Source of the DNA: Ricinus communis
Taxonomy: Eukaryota; Streptophyta; Magnoliopsida; Malpighiales; Euphorbiaceae
DNA length: 64,000 nucleotides
Assembly: GCF_019578655.1 (NCBI RefSeq)
Contig: NC_063262.1
Coordinates: 2,053,582 to 2,117,581 of the forward strand
Direction of reading: 5' to 3'
Shown here: piece by piece, positions 39,372 through 51,729 of the stretch
Numbering within the stretch: position 1 is the first letter of the stretch
Layout: each line of letters starts with the position of its first letter
Notes under the pieces: generated by a model
The model's input: the letters and a program-made list of their open reading frames with translations, nothing else
Told to the model about the DNA's origin: nothing
Databases searched by the model: none
Program-made: the position numbers and the translations under genes

Positions 39372-41932
39372 TAACTGTTTTAAGTTTTCATAATTTTATT
39401 GATTTTATTTAATTAGTGAAGAAAATTGGTTACTATAATAGATTAGATTGTCTATTTTGATTCATAATATGCAATTACTCACCGCAGGCCATTTGTTTTA
39501 TTGGGTTCTCACTCACTTGAATCTTTATGCGATCGCCAACATATTATCATCTTATTGTTTTTCTAAATTTATCCTACAATAGTTTAGAGAAAACAAATAC
39601 TAATCTAATACTTTTTAATAGTAATAGTCTTCTATGGAATTAATTAACAAATAACATGACAGCAATTAACAGAAAAAAAAAAAAAGAAGGAAAAAACTAT
39701 ATGCTTCATTCTCTCTTGGAGGAATTTCATTTGCCACACAGAATTATGGGTTTTCGACTACATATATTTTATGATGATTTGTTACGTTTATGTTGGTTGG
39801 TTATTAATAGGATCAGTTATGAAATAAAAAAATAACTAATATAAATACAATAAATTACAAAATATGCAAAATTATAATAGGAAGTCAATAATATTATGTG
39901 GAAAATTAAGTCCACCTAAATTAAAATTTTTCCTCATTTTATAAATGATGTGTTATTTGACAGATATAAGTGTGCACTTATTTCTATGAGAAATCTAAGG
40001 CGCCGGCCAAGCCAATTGAATTTAGTGTGCCTGTAATGTGTAATCTGTTAGATTTATTAGATCCCTTTCTACAGCTTTGAACCATGAGGACTTACTTATA
40101 GTCAACACTTTGGGATTATTATTATTATTAATCATAATAGACAGCCTAATTAATTACTCTTACATAACAAACAATCTGTTGTTACATTAGATTAGTCAAC
40201 TTATCACACGTATATATATATATACATATACAACGTGGGAGCTACGGCCAACAATGGTTTTGTGCCAAATGAGACATTATTTTTTTCCCGTCTTAGTTTA
40301 GTAAAATAAATAAGGATTAATTATTTTAACATCTTTAGTTTCGTTAATTTATATTAGTACATTTTTGTATTTTTATTAATTATTTTAATATTTTTATTTT
40401 TTGACTTTATTAAACTATTATGTACTTAAATTAAAAATAGACTTTAAATGTGAATGAAATATCTAATAATACCTCTAGTAGATTAAATATGTTAACAAAT
40501 ATACTAGCAAATTTCTCTATTTTTATAACTAATTTTAATATTCTTTTCAGTTTATTATCTTAAATTATTACATCGTTCAATTAAAAATAAATATTAAATG
40601 AAGTTGAAATATTGATTATAATCAAGTCCAAGCATTATGTATATATTAAAAATATGGTTAAATCTTTTATTTATTTAATATCATAGAAAGTATTCTGATG
40701 ATTAATATTTGGGGTGTTGGCAATTGTCGTTTATGTGATTTGACATGGTGTTGCTTCTATTTACAAATACGTTTCTGTTAAATTTGTGGTGCATCTTCTC
40801 GTCACTTTGCTCAAAAACTAAGGGAGGAACCAAATGATATAAGATACTCCATATGAGAGTTGTAGAGTAAGAAATAAAATAAAATAAAACAAAAAGAAAA
40901 ACAAGATTCATCAATCAGTAGACCCAGAAACAGTTTCGAGATTTTACGAGTGCCTGTCTATTGATTTTTGGAGTTATGTAATAACTTGAATAAGTGGCTT
41001 CCCAAATACCTTTAAATGTGCAGAATTGTATCTCTCTGGCACATGCTATTACAATATTATGACAACTCACAGTTAGTAATTGAATTCCATAAGCTTGTAG
41101 ATTAGTAGATTTGTTGGAGAAACAATTCTGATTTTGGCAAAGTTCTTGGAAAAAATTAAAAAAAGTTTCCATACTTCCATCAAGATGCTACGAGAAATAG
41201 CTGCTTAGTTATTCTTCATGGCCCATCGTTCCTTATGTTCTGGGCTTTAACAATACAAAGAGGCTCAAGAGCCTAATCCAAAAAGTAGAGTCTCAATCAA
41301 TCCTTCACTTTTTGACAAAAAGACTTGAGGAAATTTGGATGACTAATTAACATGGGTAGCAAACCATCACTCAAAAAAAAAAACACTTGGGTAGCAAATC
41401 ATTCAATTTTCATCAACTACTGTTTTACCATGCATAAATTTTTTTTTAAAATATATTGTTTTCAATAAGAGACTAACATATATATGTATGTATATTTTTA
41501 TATCTTAGAATTTTAATTATTAATACATATTTAATTATTTAAAATTAATAAATATATATTATTTTAAATAAGAGAGCAATATATATGAATTCGTGTTTTT
41601 ATATTTTAGTATTAGATTATTAACAAATATTTAATTTTTTAAAATTAAAAGTTATGTTTCAATTATTTATCTATTTGGTGTACAAGTAGGGACAATATAT
41701 CGAGATGAGATAAAAAAAATAATTTCTTATACTATTTTATTTCTAATACTGGCGGAGGAGAATTCATCATTCCAAATGTATTCACCAGTAAATAGATTTT
41801 TCTGTTATCAATAGGTTAACAGTCATGATAACCTGACCATTAGGAGATGAAATGATATCTAATATTGTAATTAATGCGGAGATTGAATCTGAAAATATTA
41901 CAAATATAGCATACAATCAGTCTAAATTAGCT
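39372..41932. other. Intergenic, downstream of the PQ-loop gene
   Basis: AT-rich DNA that ends with the probable 3' UTR of the minus-strand PQ-loop gene (just below 41933). Open frames at 40702-41172 on the minus strand have no splice sites or similarity that would attach them to that gene. Confidence 0.45.
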
Positions 41933-44900
41933 CTATTTAACTGCGTCCATATAGTCTCCATAGTCTTCTCCATGTCTCATCTTTTTCTCACGGAAGTATC
42001 TGTAGTACACGTACTGCAGTATGATCTGTAAACATGCTTTTGTTAAGGCATGAACATAAGCAGCAACAATTGTTAATTTAACTACAGTAATTATGCAAGA
42101 AAACAAGGTATCATTATATAAAGGATACAAAAAAATCAAGTGCCACACAGACTGCAGCATCCAGCAACCATGGCATGTTTGCTTTGATGCTCTCCCATTC
42201 TGTAGTTCTAACAACAATACTGCATTTCATGTAGACAACCTTGTCAGTCCTAATATTTGTTCATCTCTACACATTCATGTATGTATGTGCGCGCAGATGC
42301 GGTAAAGAAAGAAAGAAAATACATCGTACCTTAGCACATAAGTGAGATTGGCTACCAGTGCAAATATGAACATGAGAGGATTTAAACCCTACATAAATAT
42401 TGAACTTAATTTTAAGTATTTTATAAAGCTATTCCAAACAAAGATAAAGGAACAAATTGGTGTGAAAGCAAGAGAATTAATATGTATAAGAGCATCACCT
42501 CCACACTCCCTCTTTTAATCTGGTCAAAGAAATGAATGAATATGAATCAGAAGTAATGTATTATATAAGATTCTAAAGTGACTACATTAGAGGAGAAATA
42601 TGTTGCTTGAAGTGTTAATTGAGACTTACATTTAACCAGATTTGAGGGATTCTGCCACCCATATATATAGCTGCCATAAGCCATCCTAACCACTGCCCAA
42701 AAGCGCTGTGCTCCATTCCACTACCTTCCTGCTTTAGACAATGCATTTTATATGATAAGAGTGCAAGATTTTGAGAATGAATTTTGATATTTATAATGCT
42801 ATACTTTAAATTGAAATTGCAATTACTGATATCATACATGTAAGAGTCTTCTACTAGTAACTCCAATATAGGCATCTGTCAAAGCCTTGCTTTGTAGTGG
42901 CAGGTTAAGTGATGTGGCCAGAAATGTCCCATAACCAGCCTGATAAGTGTATCAACCGAAATTTTTTAAGATATGAAAGATATAAAACGGATGGTTCACT
43001 TGAAATCCACATAGTTTTTAGTAGATTAAGGAGCTCACGGATCGTGGAATTGGCCTAGGCTGGCTAACAGATGCAGCTGAAACTGGTGCAGCCTCATCAT
43101 CTGAAGATGAAGACTCATGGTCAAATCCCATAGCTGAAGGACCACTTTTAGCTGTCCTAAGGTAACCTCGAAATGGTGGTGTACCACTACTTGCCATTGA
43201 TCTAGCAGAACTGCAAAGAAAGAAAATGAAAAACAATAACACTAAATCAAGAATTATTAGTTGCAAAATTAGATTTATAATAGATGAAAGAAATGTTCAA
43301 TTATAGCTTGAGAATAAAGAAAGGTGCATTCTTACGTGTAGTAATACTCCCTGCGTGGTGTTGATCTTGTTGAGGCATTGGGTATTGGAATGCCTGAATC
43401 ACCTAACTTTGGTTTCAAAGGTTTTTTTTCATCTTCCACCTAAAACCAATGAGCTTTCAACTGTTAACCATGATGAATAGGAGAAACTGTATAAATGTAT
43501 TTATTAATTAAATAGTAAGACTAATTAAATATCAAATTGTCCTTATTATAATTAGCATGCACAGTGGATGCCTCATATAATTTCTCCATTAATAGATCAG
43601 AAGAATGTACCTGCTGGTTAACTTCATTTTTCTGGCCTTTCCACCACCTGTAGATATAATCATAGTATAAACCCTGCAACACCAATACTATGGTGCTTGT
43701 CGTGTAGAGCTGTAAAAGAAACCAACATCCGAAAGTAAATCTAATTAAATAAATACATACGAATTTCTTTCTTTCTTTTTATGTTATGTGTAAAAGAATA
43801 GAACACAATCAGCTTTTGAAATTTGTGGATAGCTGCCCTTGTAGCCATAAAATTGGTATTAGTATTGGTATATACAAATAAGTAGAATTTATGAGAGAAT
43901 AGACAAAACTATTACTACATGGAAAGCAACATAAGGTTGGGACAGCCTTTGATTTGGGACCGCGGACCTTTGCGATAATGATCAATTTTAATATGCTTAT
44001 AATAAATTCATTTTGCTTTGCTGTTTTAAGGAAAGTGATAGACATCAATTTAACTGTGTGACTAATGACTAGATTATTGACCCAATTGCAGATTGCTTAG
44101 AAGCAAGAAGCCACTTCCCAAGTAAGAAAATTGCAATTAAGACTACTATTAAGGGTCAATTTTGTAAATGGAATTAAGAAAGTGCAAGCTTAACTGGGCA
44201 AGTGCACTTACTAGAGCAGTGTAGAACTGGGTTGGTAGCTGCATCCAGAAAACAAGGAACAAGAAACAAACAGTCAAATTAGCAGGAAATTTGTTGTACA
44301 ATTAACAAAATGCATATATATCAGCATGTCAGCGACGTGCAGCCTTTAAAATATGGTTAAGTCACAGCTGCCATTTTTTGGACCACAATAAGATCGCTCT
44401 TTCTATGGCTCTCATGACTTTGAGACTCACCGTTGCTGGCTCAAGAAGACAACCCACAAGATTAAAAACATCTCTGCACCATCCAAAAAGAGTTTATAAA
44501 TTAAATGACAATCTGAAGAAAGAAAGAAGTCAAATTTTGCGACAGTTTGATTCGTTATCCTTGTAACATAATGAGTAAGGAAACCTTTGGTGTCGGTATG
44601 ATATAGATCAAGAAACAGGAAAATAAAATTGCCAAATCTTGAATGTATACTTTACAAGAACAGTGTGTTTTTTTTCTTCTTTTTTCTTTTGTTTCTTGAG
44701 TTGAGCAGGATAGAAAATAGAAATGAATGTAGAAGTGCTATAAGAAAGGTAAAAGAAGAGGAAGAAAAACAGACCCGGCAACCCAAGTTAAGAGAAAAAG
44801 AAGGGAGACTCCATGGCTAGACTTGGTGCGAAAGTTGGTAATGATTTGAGGGACTTCTGCAACTCCCCAACTGACTAAACTAACAAAGCCAAACCCAAAA

Positions 44901-44998
44901 GATAATTCATCTTTTAGACTGCAAAGACAGTCCTTGAAGTATCTCTCCACCCAACGAACACAAGGTTTCTGTTCCTTAACACAATAAGCAAGCGACAT
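41933..44998 (-). CDS. PQ-loop (YPQ/PQLC2-type) membrane transporter, 12 coding exons
   Basis: Coding exons in transcript order: 44998-44775, 44473-44431, 44238-44212, 43709-43611, 43439-43336, 43210-43039, 42939-42838, 42728-42630, 42519-42499, 42388-42330, 42219-42129, 42025-41933. All introns are GT/AG, phases join without a frameshift, and the total is 1134 bases, or 377 residues, the size of Arabidopsis At2g41050/At4g36850. The first PQ-loop is at residues P50-Q51 (WGVAEVPQIITNFR), the second at P285-Q286 (MGGRIPQIWLN). Between them is a hydrophilic, Ser/Pro-rich loop (about residues 133-225). Seven membrane helices are expected. Relatives (yeast Ypq1-3, animal PQLC2) export cationic amino acids from the vacuole or lysosome, so a tonoplast amino-acid transporter is inferred. 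The first ATG after a leader 3' splice site was chosen. The exon-1 donor (GG|GTCTGT) is weak but gives the expected GD join. Confidence 0.93.
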
Positions 44999-45012
44999 GA
45001 CCACCTCTCTCT

Positions 45013-45040
45013 CCTGCAAGAAAAGGAAAAAAAAAAAAAA
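45013..45040 (-). promoter_or_regulatory. 3' splice site in the leader of the PQ-loop gene
   Basis: Read on the minus strand, a run of about 15 T residues and CCTTTTCTTGCAG ends at 45014, with the exon starting at 45013, 15 bases before the ATG. This is a strong plant 3' splice site and implies at least one non-coding 5' exon upstream (above 45040). I could not locate that exon. It also argues against starting translation at the upstream in-frame ATG (45017-45019), which would lie in the intron. Confidence 0.65.
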
Positions 45041-46900
45041 AGACTAATGTTTCTGTTTGTAAGGACTAGTTTATTAATCGGCTATATACGCATGTATTAT
45101 AAAAGACAAAGAACTCAAGAGGGTTATCAACTTGAGTTGGCTTCTTTTAAGTTGAAATTATATTATTAAAATCAGCCAGTGGAAAAGAAATGGTGATGTC
45201 CAAAATAATGACAATACGAGTATTAAGTGCCCAACATTTTTAATGCAATAAAAAATGGGAAGGTCTATTTTCAACAAAGGGAAGCAAATCCTTGACCCAA
45301 AACCAAGGGTCTTTAAGTGCTCTTTGGAAACCGAGGTCGTCATCACTGAAAGCAGAAAAAAGAAATGTTCTAAAACAAATAAGAGTAATTCTTATCCACA
45401 TTCACAGAATGATGGGAATCAGATTAGAATTACTGATACAAGTATTTTATATTTTAACATTAGAATTATGTAAAACTGGTTAACCATTAAAATTTTTTTA
45501 TTTAAATTTAGTGTACAGTTCATCTATATATTAAATAAAAAAATATTTATAATATAATTATTCTCCTGTTTATTACTTCACCTGTATATATATATATGCA
45601 TGTCAATAAAAATGTTCCATTAATCATTTAAAAGTCTCATGTGTAAATGGAAATATATCCTTGCACTAGACAAAGATTTTTCAAACAATAATGCAATAAA
45701 TGTCGTACGCCGCATATTCTGCCGTGTAAAGATGTGATGCTCCAAGTGTTAACAGGATGAAGCCTATGGTTTCTGTGTATTATGCATAAGCACTTGGCAT
45801 ATTCCTCTAGTTTCGGTTTTTTTTTTTTTTCTGTCTTGTTCTTTTTTCTGTGCTTGGCTAAATACATACCAACTGACAGACCATAAAAACCTAAACTTTA
45901 AGAAAATGAAATGAATATATAGTAAGAATATGGCATCATCATGGACTTAGAATTACTTCATGCTGCCAGAACTTTACACTTCACAGTATTATGATAAGAC
46001 CACAACTTCATTATTTTGCTCAACAGAATTCATAATTCACTGGCAGAAACTGTCACTTGCTTACCCACTTGCCCTATATTATATTTTGTAAGATTTATTT
46101 CACTACTTCAGAATACTGCCTTTGCTTGATGGTTTTTTTAATGTTTCTTTGAGAAAGAAAGAATTTAAGAATATTGAAAAAGCAGACAATATTTCGATAA
46201 ACACATAAAGTATTAAAATGGACAAGCAGTCATAAGAATCCAAATATTTATGAATTCCAACAATTTTACCCGATGATTTTTAATTTAATCATTCTAGCAT
46301 TGCGAAATTAGTTATCAATATGATTTATTTAAATATTGATACAAACAGCATGATGAATAGAACACACATTTTTCTCATTTTTTTAATAACTTTTGCATGC
46401 CAACTTAAGTAATTCATCATTAGAAGAATATATTATTTCATTATTTATTTGCTTATTTTTATACATACAAAAAGCCCCATGAATTACTGAGAAAAGAAAA
46501 ACATAGTGATGAATGAGGTGTGGAACATCCTTCATCATAACCATGAAATCGTGATCTCATTTGTGAATATCTGTCATTTCATATAATTAAGAATGCAGAA
46601 TAATTGATAAATAATTAATTCTTACATGTTGTTTGTTTTATTATAGTTAATATAAATATAAGGGGTATATATAATGTCCTCGACATTAATTAAATTTAAT
46701 TACTAATGAGGGCCTGTAGAAAAAAAAGGGGAAAGAGATTGATGTGCTTAAATGTCATCTGGAATGATGCAATAAAAATAAGAATTATAAATGATTATTT
46801 AATCTTTCAAGGAAGTCCAATGACAAAATTTATGTCCAAAAGGATGCAAATTTTTTTTAAAGGGCTTAATTAAAGATATTTGGAGTGTTTAAATACAATA
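45041..46900. other. Upstream region of the PQ-loop gene
   Basis: It should contain the promoter and first non-coding exon of the minus-strand PQ-loop gene. The open frames here (for example 45255-45473 and 45637-45867) look like chance. A poly-T run lies near 45819-45830. Confidence 0.4.
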
Positions 46901-47050
46901 AGGCTCAGCTCAAGATTTAGGATTGTAAAAAGAATCTAAAATCATCAATTTAGTGCAATAAGTTTGGGCTGAACTCATAAATCCAATAAAATTCATTTGA
47001 AGTCTTTTTATTTTCATTTTTATTAGATTTTTCTTAAGTTATGGTGTGAT

Positions 47051-47164
47051 TAGTTGTCATCTAGAATTACAAAATGAATGCACATAATTAGTCATAATTT
47101 GGAGTTATAAAATGGATGCACATAATTAGTTGTCATCTAAGAGTTACAAAATGAGTGACATCAA
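47051..47164 (+). repeat. Three tandem 38-base units
   Basis: Units at 47051-47088, 47089-47126 and 47127-47164 each start TAGT and share the core AGTTANAAAATGNATG or a close variant. They differ from each other at several positions, so the array is not recent. Confidence 0.75.
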
Positions 47165-47281
47165 TATAAAAACAACCACTTTTAATAAGTTTTAAGAGAA
47201 ATTAAAGAGATAAACGTGGAGAAGCTCAAAAGACATTCATTTAGGTTTCTTTGTCTTGTTTTAGCTATAAATATCAAAGCC

Positions 47282-47339
47282 ATATATCCATTTGTAAATA
47301 TAGAATTAATATATATCCATTTGTAAATATAGAATTGAT
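47282..47339 (+). repeat. Two tandem 29-base units
   Basis: Units at 47282-47310 and 47311-47339 share ATATCCATTTGTAAATATAG and differ mainly near the end of the unit (ATTAAT against ATTGAT). Near identity suggests a fairly recent duplication. Confidence 0.85.
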
Positions 47340-47730
47340 GAATGATAATTTTTATTTGCTCTTTGTGAGTGTTTTTGCTTAAGTTTTTGCATGAACTTTG
47401 AACTTATCAAACTATTTTTAGTTTGTGTGATTCTCTAACCAAAATCTTGTGTTTGATTCTTAACTTGTCAAATCATACTTTGTTTGTGGCGTTTGGAGAT
47501 GAATTCAAGTGCTAGTTTCATTATTAGAACTAGTTTTCCCTAACTTCATTTGAGTAGATCTTTGTATTTTGGAATCATCTTGATTGCAGTGTGTTTTCTT
47601 GCATTTTACATATATCATAACTCATTAGTTATTGGAGTGTATAATTGCTAAGACGATGATTTCCTATCATGAAAGCTGGACTTTCCACAATTAGGATGCT
47701 AGTTTTGTTAATATATCTACTCTTAATCTT

Positions 47731-49260
47731 TAAAATTAGTATATTCATTGTTTGCCACCGTTGATCCTTCCTCGCCTCTCTCCTTCATTATTTTAAGCAT
47801 CGGTTTTACTTTGTGCATCATTGCAACTTCCACTTTAGTGCATAACAAAATTAATAAAATATATATAAAATTGATCTCGCTTGCTGACTGAGGGGCATAA
47901 TGTGGGTCGAAAAATCAGACATGTGGCTACTAATCATTTTCAAGATAAAAAGCTTAAAAGAAAGAGATCAGAGGACAACCTAATTCCTGTCTGCTGCTCC
48001 ACTGTAACTCTAATATCTAACTAAGATTTAAGCAGAAAAAGTATTAAAAAAACCAGAGAATTTTCATTAATTTAATATGATTACTTTCCCTAATTAGGTC
48101 GCATTATTATTATTGTTGTGTTTTTGGCCAGCCATGTGGGAGCATTCACCGAGTAGGTTGGATGTTTTATGATCGGTTACCAATAATAACTCATGAGAAT
48201 GAAATGACTACCAGTGCTGCAAAGTTGTAATTTTCAACTGCTATTGCAGTTTATTATTTAAAATTTTTTAATTTAATATTATTGATAATTTTTAATTTTT
48301 TTATAAATTAATCTTCTCAAATTTATTCTTAGAAAAAACATTTATTTAGCTACTTTTTTTATAAAAATAATTTTTAAAATATATTTAAAATAAAAACTAA
48401 TATTATAAAAACATTTACAGAAACCCTTTTGTGCTGACACATCTGTCCTACTAATTTAGCTAAAGGATATAAAATGCAACACAGGCTTAAGATTTTTGGT
48501 CTCTCCATATGCCACCGCGAACCATTCCCATAATGACCCTTTTCAAGATTTTAATTCCTTCATGTCCTTTGTATCAATGAAAATTACCTTATTCCCTTTT
48601 TATTGGGTTGAACGTGGCTTTGGAGATCATCCAGGTTCATTCTCATAACATTTTAGAAACTGATTTTCTTTTTTCTTTTTATTGCTTCTTTTCAGATAAA
48701 ATGGGATTTGTCGTTTCTCAATTATGGTCATTATATCTATCTGGTTACTATGATCATTGAATGTGGCCTATTTTGTCTTTGATTTTATTTTATTGGCTTT
48801 CTGTTGACTCATTATTTCTTGTCTGCATCTTTGGTATCCAATTTTACAATGTTATGAATAAATTTTGGAAGACATAATTGAGAAGAATAAGACAAACAAA
48901 ATGCAAACATCCTATTTTCTTTCTTTCTTTCTTTTGCCAAATATTATAATTTGTTAATTGGAAAAATAAATTAATTCATTCCAGTTTTTGCAATCTAATT
49001 AAGAGTGTCAACTCAGAAACTTATAAATACTTAGATCGTTCTAATCTATCGTAACTCTACTTATGAATCATGAAATAATTTTACCATGAAAAGTAGGGGG
49101 CACATGAATTTACTTGGGTGGGTCGAGAGTTATATCCCAAGCTAAACTAATCCTTTCAGTTTGAAGAATTATCAAACTGAAACTAAGCTAATGAAAAGTG
49201 AATTTTATTGAGTTCAGAAGATTTCGAATTGTTTTCGGACAAATTGGTTTGCTTTTTATG
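47731..49260. other. Intergenic, no gene recognised
   Basis: AT-rich DNA with homopolymer runs and a short CTTT repeat near 48918-48933. No coding or RNA gene supported. Confidence 0.45.
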
Positions 49261-49269
49261 TGGTTAAAT

Positions 49270-49480
49270 GATGTGTCTTTTTTAATACTCGCAAGTGCAC
49301 AAACCGTTCCTATAGTAAGGGTAAATTCACCAAGACAACTTGGTCACACCGGCTTACAGAAAAATAATAATTTGACATTCGATAATAAGGTCTATTTCAA
49401 GTAAATTAGTGTTTAACTCTCAAAATAAATAAATTTAGACTAATTTAATCACATTTGAAATAAATTCTTTAAATATTTGA
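49270..49480 (+). mobile_element. Possible LTR-retrotransposon fragment
   Basis: The phrase TAATACTCGCAAGTGCACAA followed by an ACCGTTCCTATAGTAAGGGT-like segment resembles a motif that recurs in LTRs and adjacent sequence of plant Ty3/gypsy elements. Only this short piece is recognisable, and no coding domain is attached. Confidence 0.3.
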
Positions 49481-51700
49481 ATTTTGATACACAACGAGCA
49501 AACCATAAATCTCCTAAGCTAGACATAGCTAGCTCGCTATTTGATTCGAACTTAAACTTATTATAGATAGAAAATTCAAGCAGGACAGATCGCTTTGATG
49601 TATAAACCTATCCACACTGCTATATCAGAGAATAAGAAGACAGATCCATGATGTCCGAAGAAACAGCTAAACATGCTCCTCGCTGCCATAATCGGGAACC
49701 ACTCTCTATTACTGGCTTCATCTGCAAACCAATGGTATAAATACTCAAACAAGTCTCATTTGCTAGGTAATGCAATTTTAACTCTTTATACACTTTATTC
49801 TACTCTTTACTTGAATACTAACTTAAGTATTTGGGTGATTTTCTAAGTACTATACGTAGACACTCTAACTTACCTTATTACAAATATTTAAAAAAATTTA
49901 AATTCAGTTCGTACTTAGATTGTATCATATTTCATTATCATAATTAATACTAGATATTGTTTCAATTATACTGGAACTTAATTAGTTGGAATCTCATTCA
50001 TTTAAATTAAGATTTATTTCCTTTTTTTTTTCTAAGGAATTAAATTTTATTTCTTAAAATCCCTACCAACCAAACATATTTCTAAACTATAATTCTCAGT
50101 AGATTTTAAGTTACTTTTTGAAACAAATGCCAACCAAATATATCTTTAAATTATAACTTTTAATTCAATTCATTGATTTTCTTCAGTTAGATTTATTAAT
50201 TTAAATCTTATTTCTCAAAATCCATACCGACCAAACATATTTTTAAACTATTATTTTAGTCTAGTCTTTTTCTTTTATATATTTTTAATTGTACAAATTC
50301 TATAGATTCTAAAAATACTAGGCTAAACTAAATATTCAAATATACATATATAAAACTAATTGACTCGTATCAAGACTTAATCTTTTAGGTTTATATGTTA
50401 ATTTTTTTAAATTTATTTATTGTGGAATCCACTCACATTTTTAATATTGATGAAAAGGAAAAAAGCTGAAAATCGACCAATACAGAAGAAGCAGAAGGGT
50501 TGCATGATTGCACATGGAATAGAAAGATGGATAGAGGAAGCCAGGAAGGAGCCTGTTCCATCAAAATCCGTTCCTTATCCATTTCTTTCTTTACAACTTT
50601 GTTTTTTACATAAAAATTAGCAGAAAGATTGAAATACTTCCTCTTCATTTTTGTCTCTTAACATTAAAATCAGAAAATGAGAAGGAAGAAGACTCTATCA
50701 AAGAGAATTTCGTTTATGATGCCACATCTTATATAATTAAGCTTTAAAAGATTTGAGTTCAGCCTTTTTCTTTTAAATTCTTTTACAAAAAGATAAAATA
50801 TAATCCTGAAAGTGGATTATACCTCGAAAACATATTAGTATCCAGTCCAGTCTGCAAATTGTATCCAAAATCTTTATCACTATTCATAAATTAATTTATT
50901 GTGGGTATTTAGTATTATGACGCTGTTCTTGTAAAGAATAAAATCATGTAATGTATTACACTAAATATGATAGTATAGGTGGTGAAGAAAAAGAGAAGAG
51001 GAGGATGGGTGCAGCGTAATCCTTATTCCTTAATCATGAAGATGGACAAAAGGCAACATCATATATGTATATGTATATATGATGACAAAGACGGCGACGG
51101 TGCGCTACAACTTGGTGAATCATAATCAAGCACACGTGTTTTTCTCTGCCTTTAAATCTTATCGTGTTTTCCGGTGTCGACTCTATCCTTACATAATCAA
51201 GATCCATCCAAATACACCTTTTTTCATTTTTATCCTCATTTTGGTTACTTGTCTTTTCGTTTTTTCTCTCCACCAAATAGAAATGCTCCTGTGCTTGAAT
51301 TTCCACAACAGAAACAAATGTTAGTTTTCTTTAACAATTATATAATTCTTACTAATTCTCAATAAAACAATCACTAGCTTTGTTTCTAGTTACAGACAGT
51401 AGCTTATAAACACCAATTAATTCCTTAGCTTTGCCATTTATTTAATTTAAAATAAAATTATTCCTCAGGAAAACATATTATTTTCCCTTAATAATCTAAA
51501 TATCTCGCACCTGTAGTATGTCTTTAATTACCGCAAACAAAATAGATAAATGCTGAAAGCTGAAATCTAAAAAATATTAGCGTTCGGGTACGTATTAAAT
51601 ATTCTCTAATATATGTTTTTCATTTGCGTGTTGTAAGATTTTGATTTATCTCCTGGGGAGTAAAAGAGAGCATAATTACTTGCAATAACAATTACATGGT
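49481..51700. other. Intergenic with three diverged short repeats
   Basis: Three copies of an ACCAACCAAACATATTTNTAAA-like phrase occur at about 50065, 50129 and 50226, spaced 64 and 97 bases apart. Short open frames at 50420-50648 and 51034-51365 have no support. No gene recognised. Confidence 0.4.
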
Positions 51701-51729
51701 TCTGAAACCACTCCCTAATATAGGATAAA

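Larger units (their letters stand above)
47040..47730 (+). mobile_element. Possible LTR-type remnant with internal tandem repeats
   Basis: The segment has the general look of a plant LTR: short tandem repeats (47051-47164) then a TATAAATA box at about 47265-47272, then T/G-rich sequence. I found no paired copy, primer-binding site or internal coding region in the window, and the borders are guesses. It could be a solo LTR or an unrelated repeat. Confidence 0.25.

Noticed and set aside
45637..45867. 76-codon minus-strand frame upstream of the PQ-loop gene
   Set aside because: Lys-rich start from a poly-T complement, no similarity, and no splice site that joins it to the PQ-loop gene.
49595..49735. 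Possible minus-strand exon with a TTTGCAG acceptor
   Set aside because: A frame stays open for about 45 codons, but I recognise no protein and see no partner exon.
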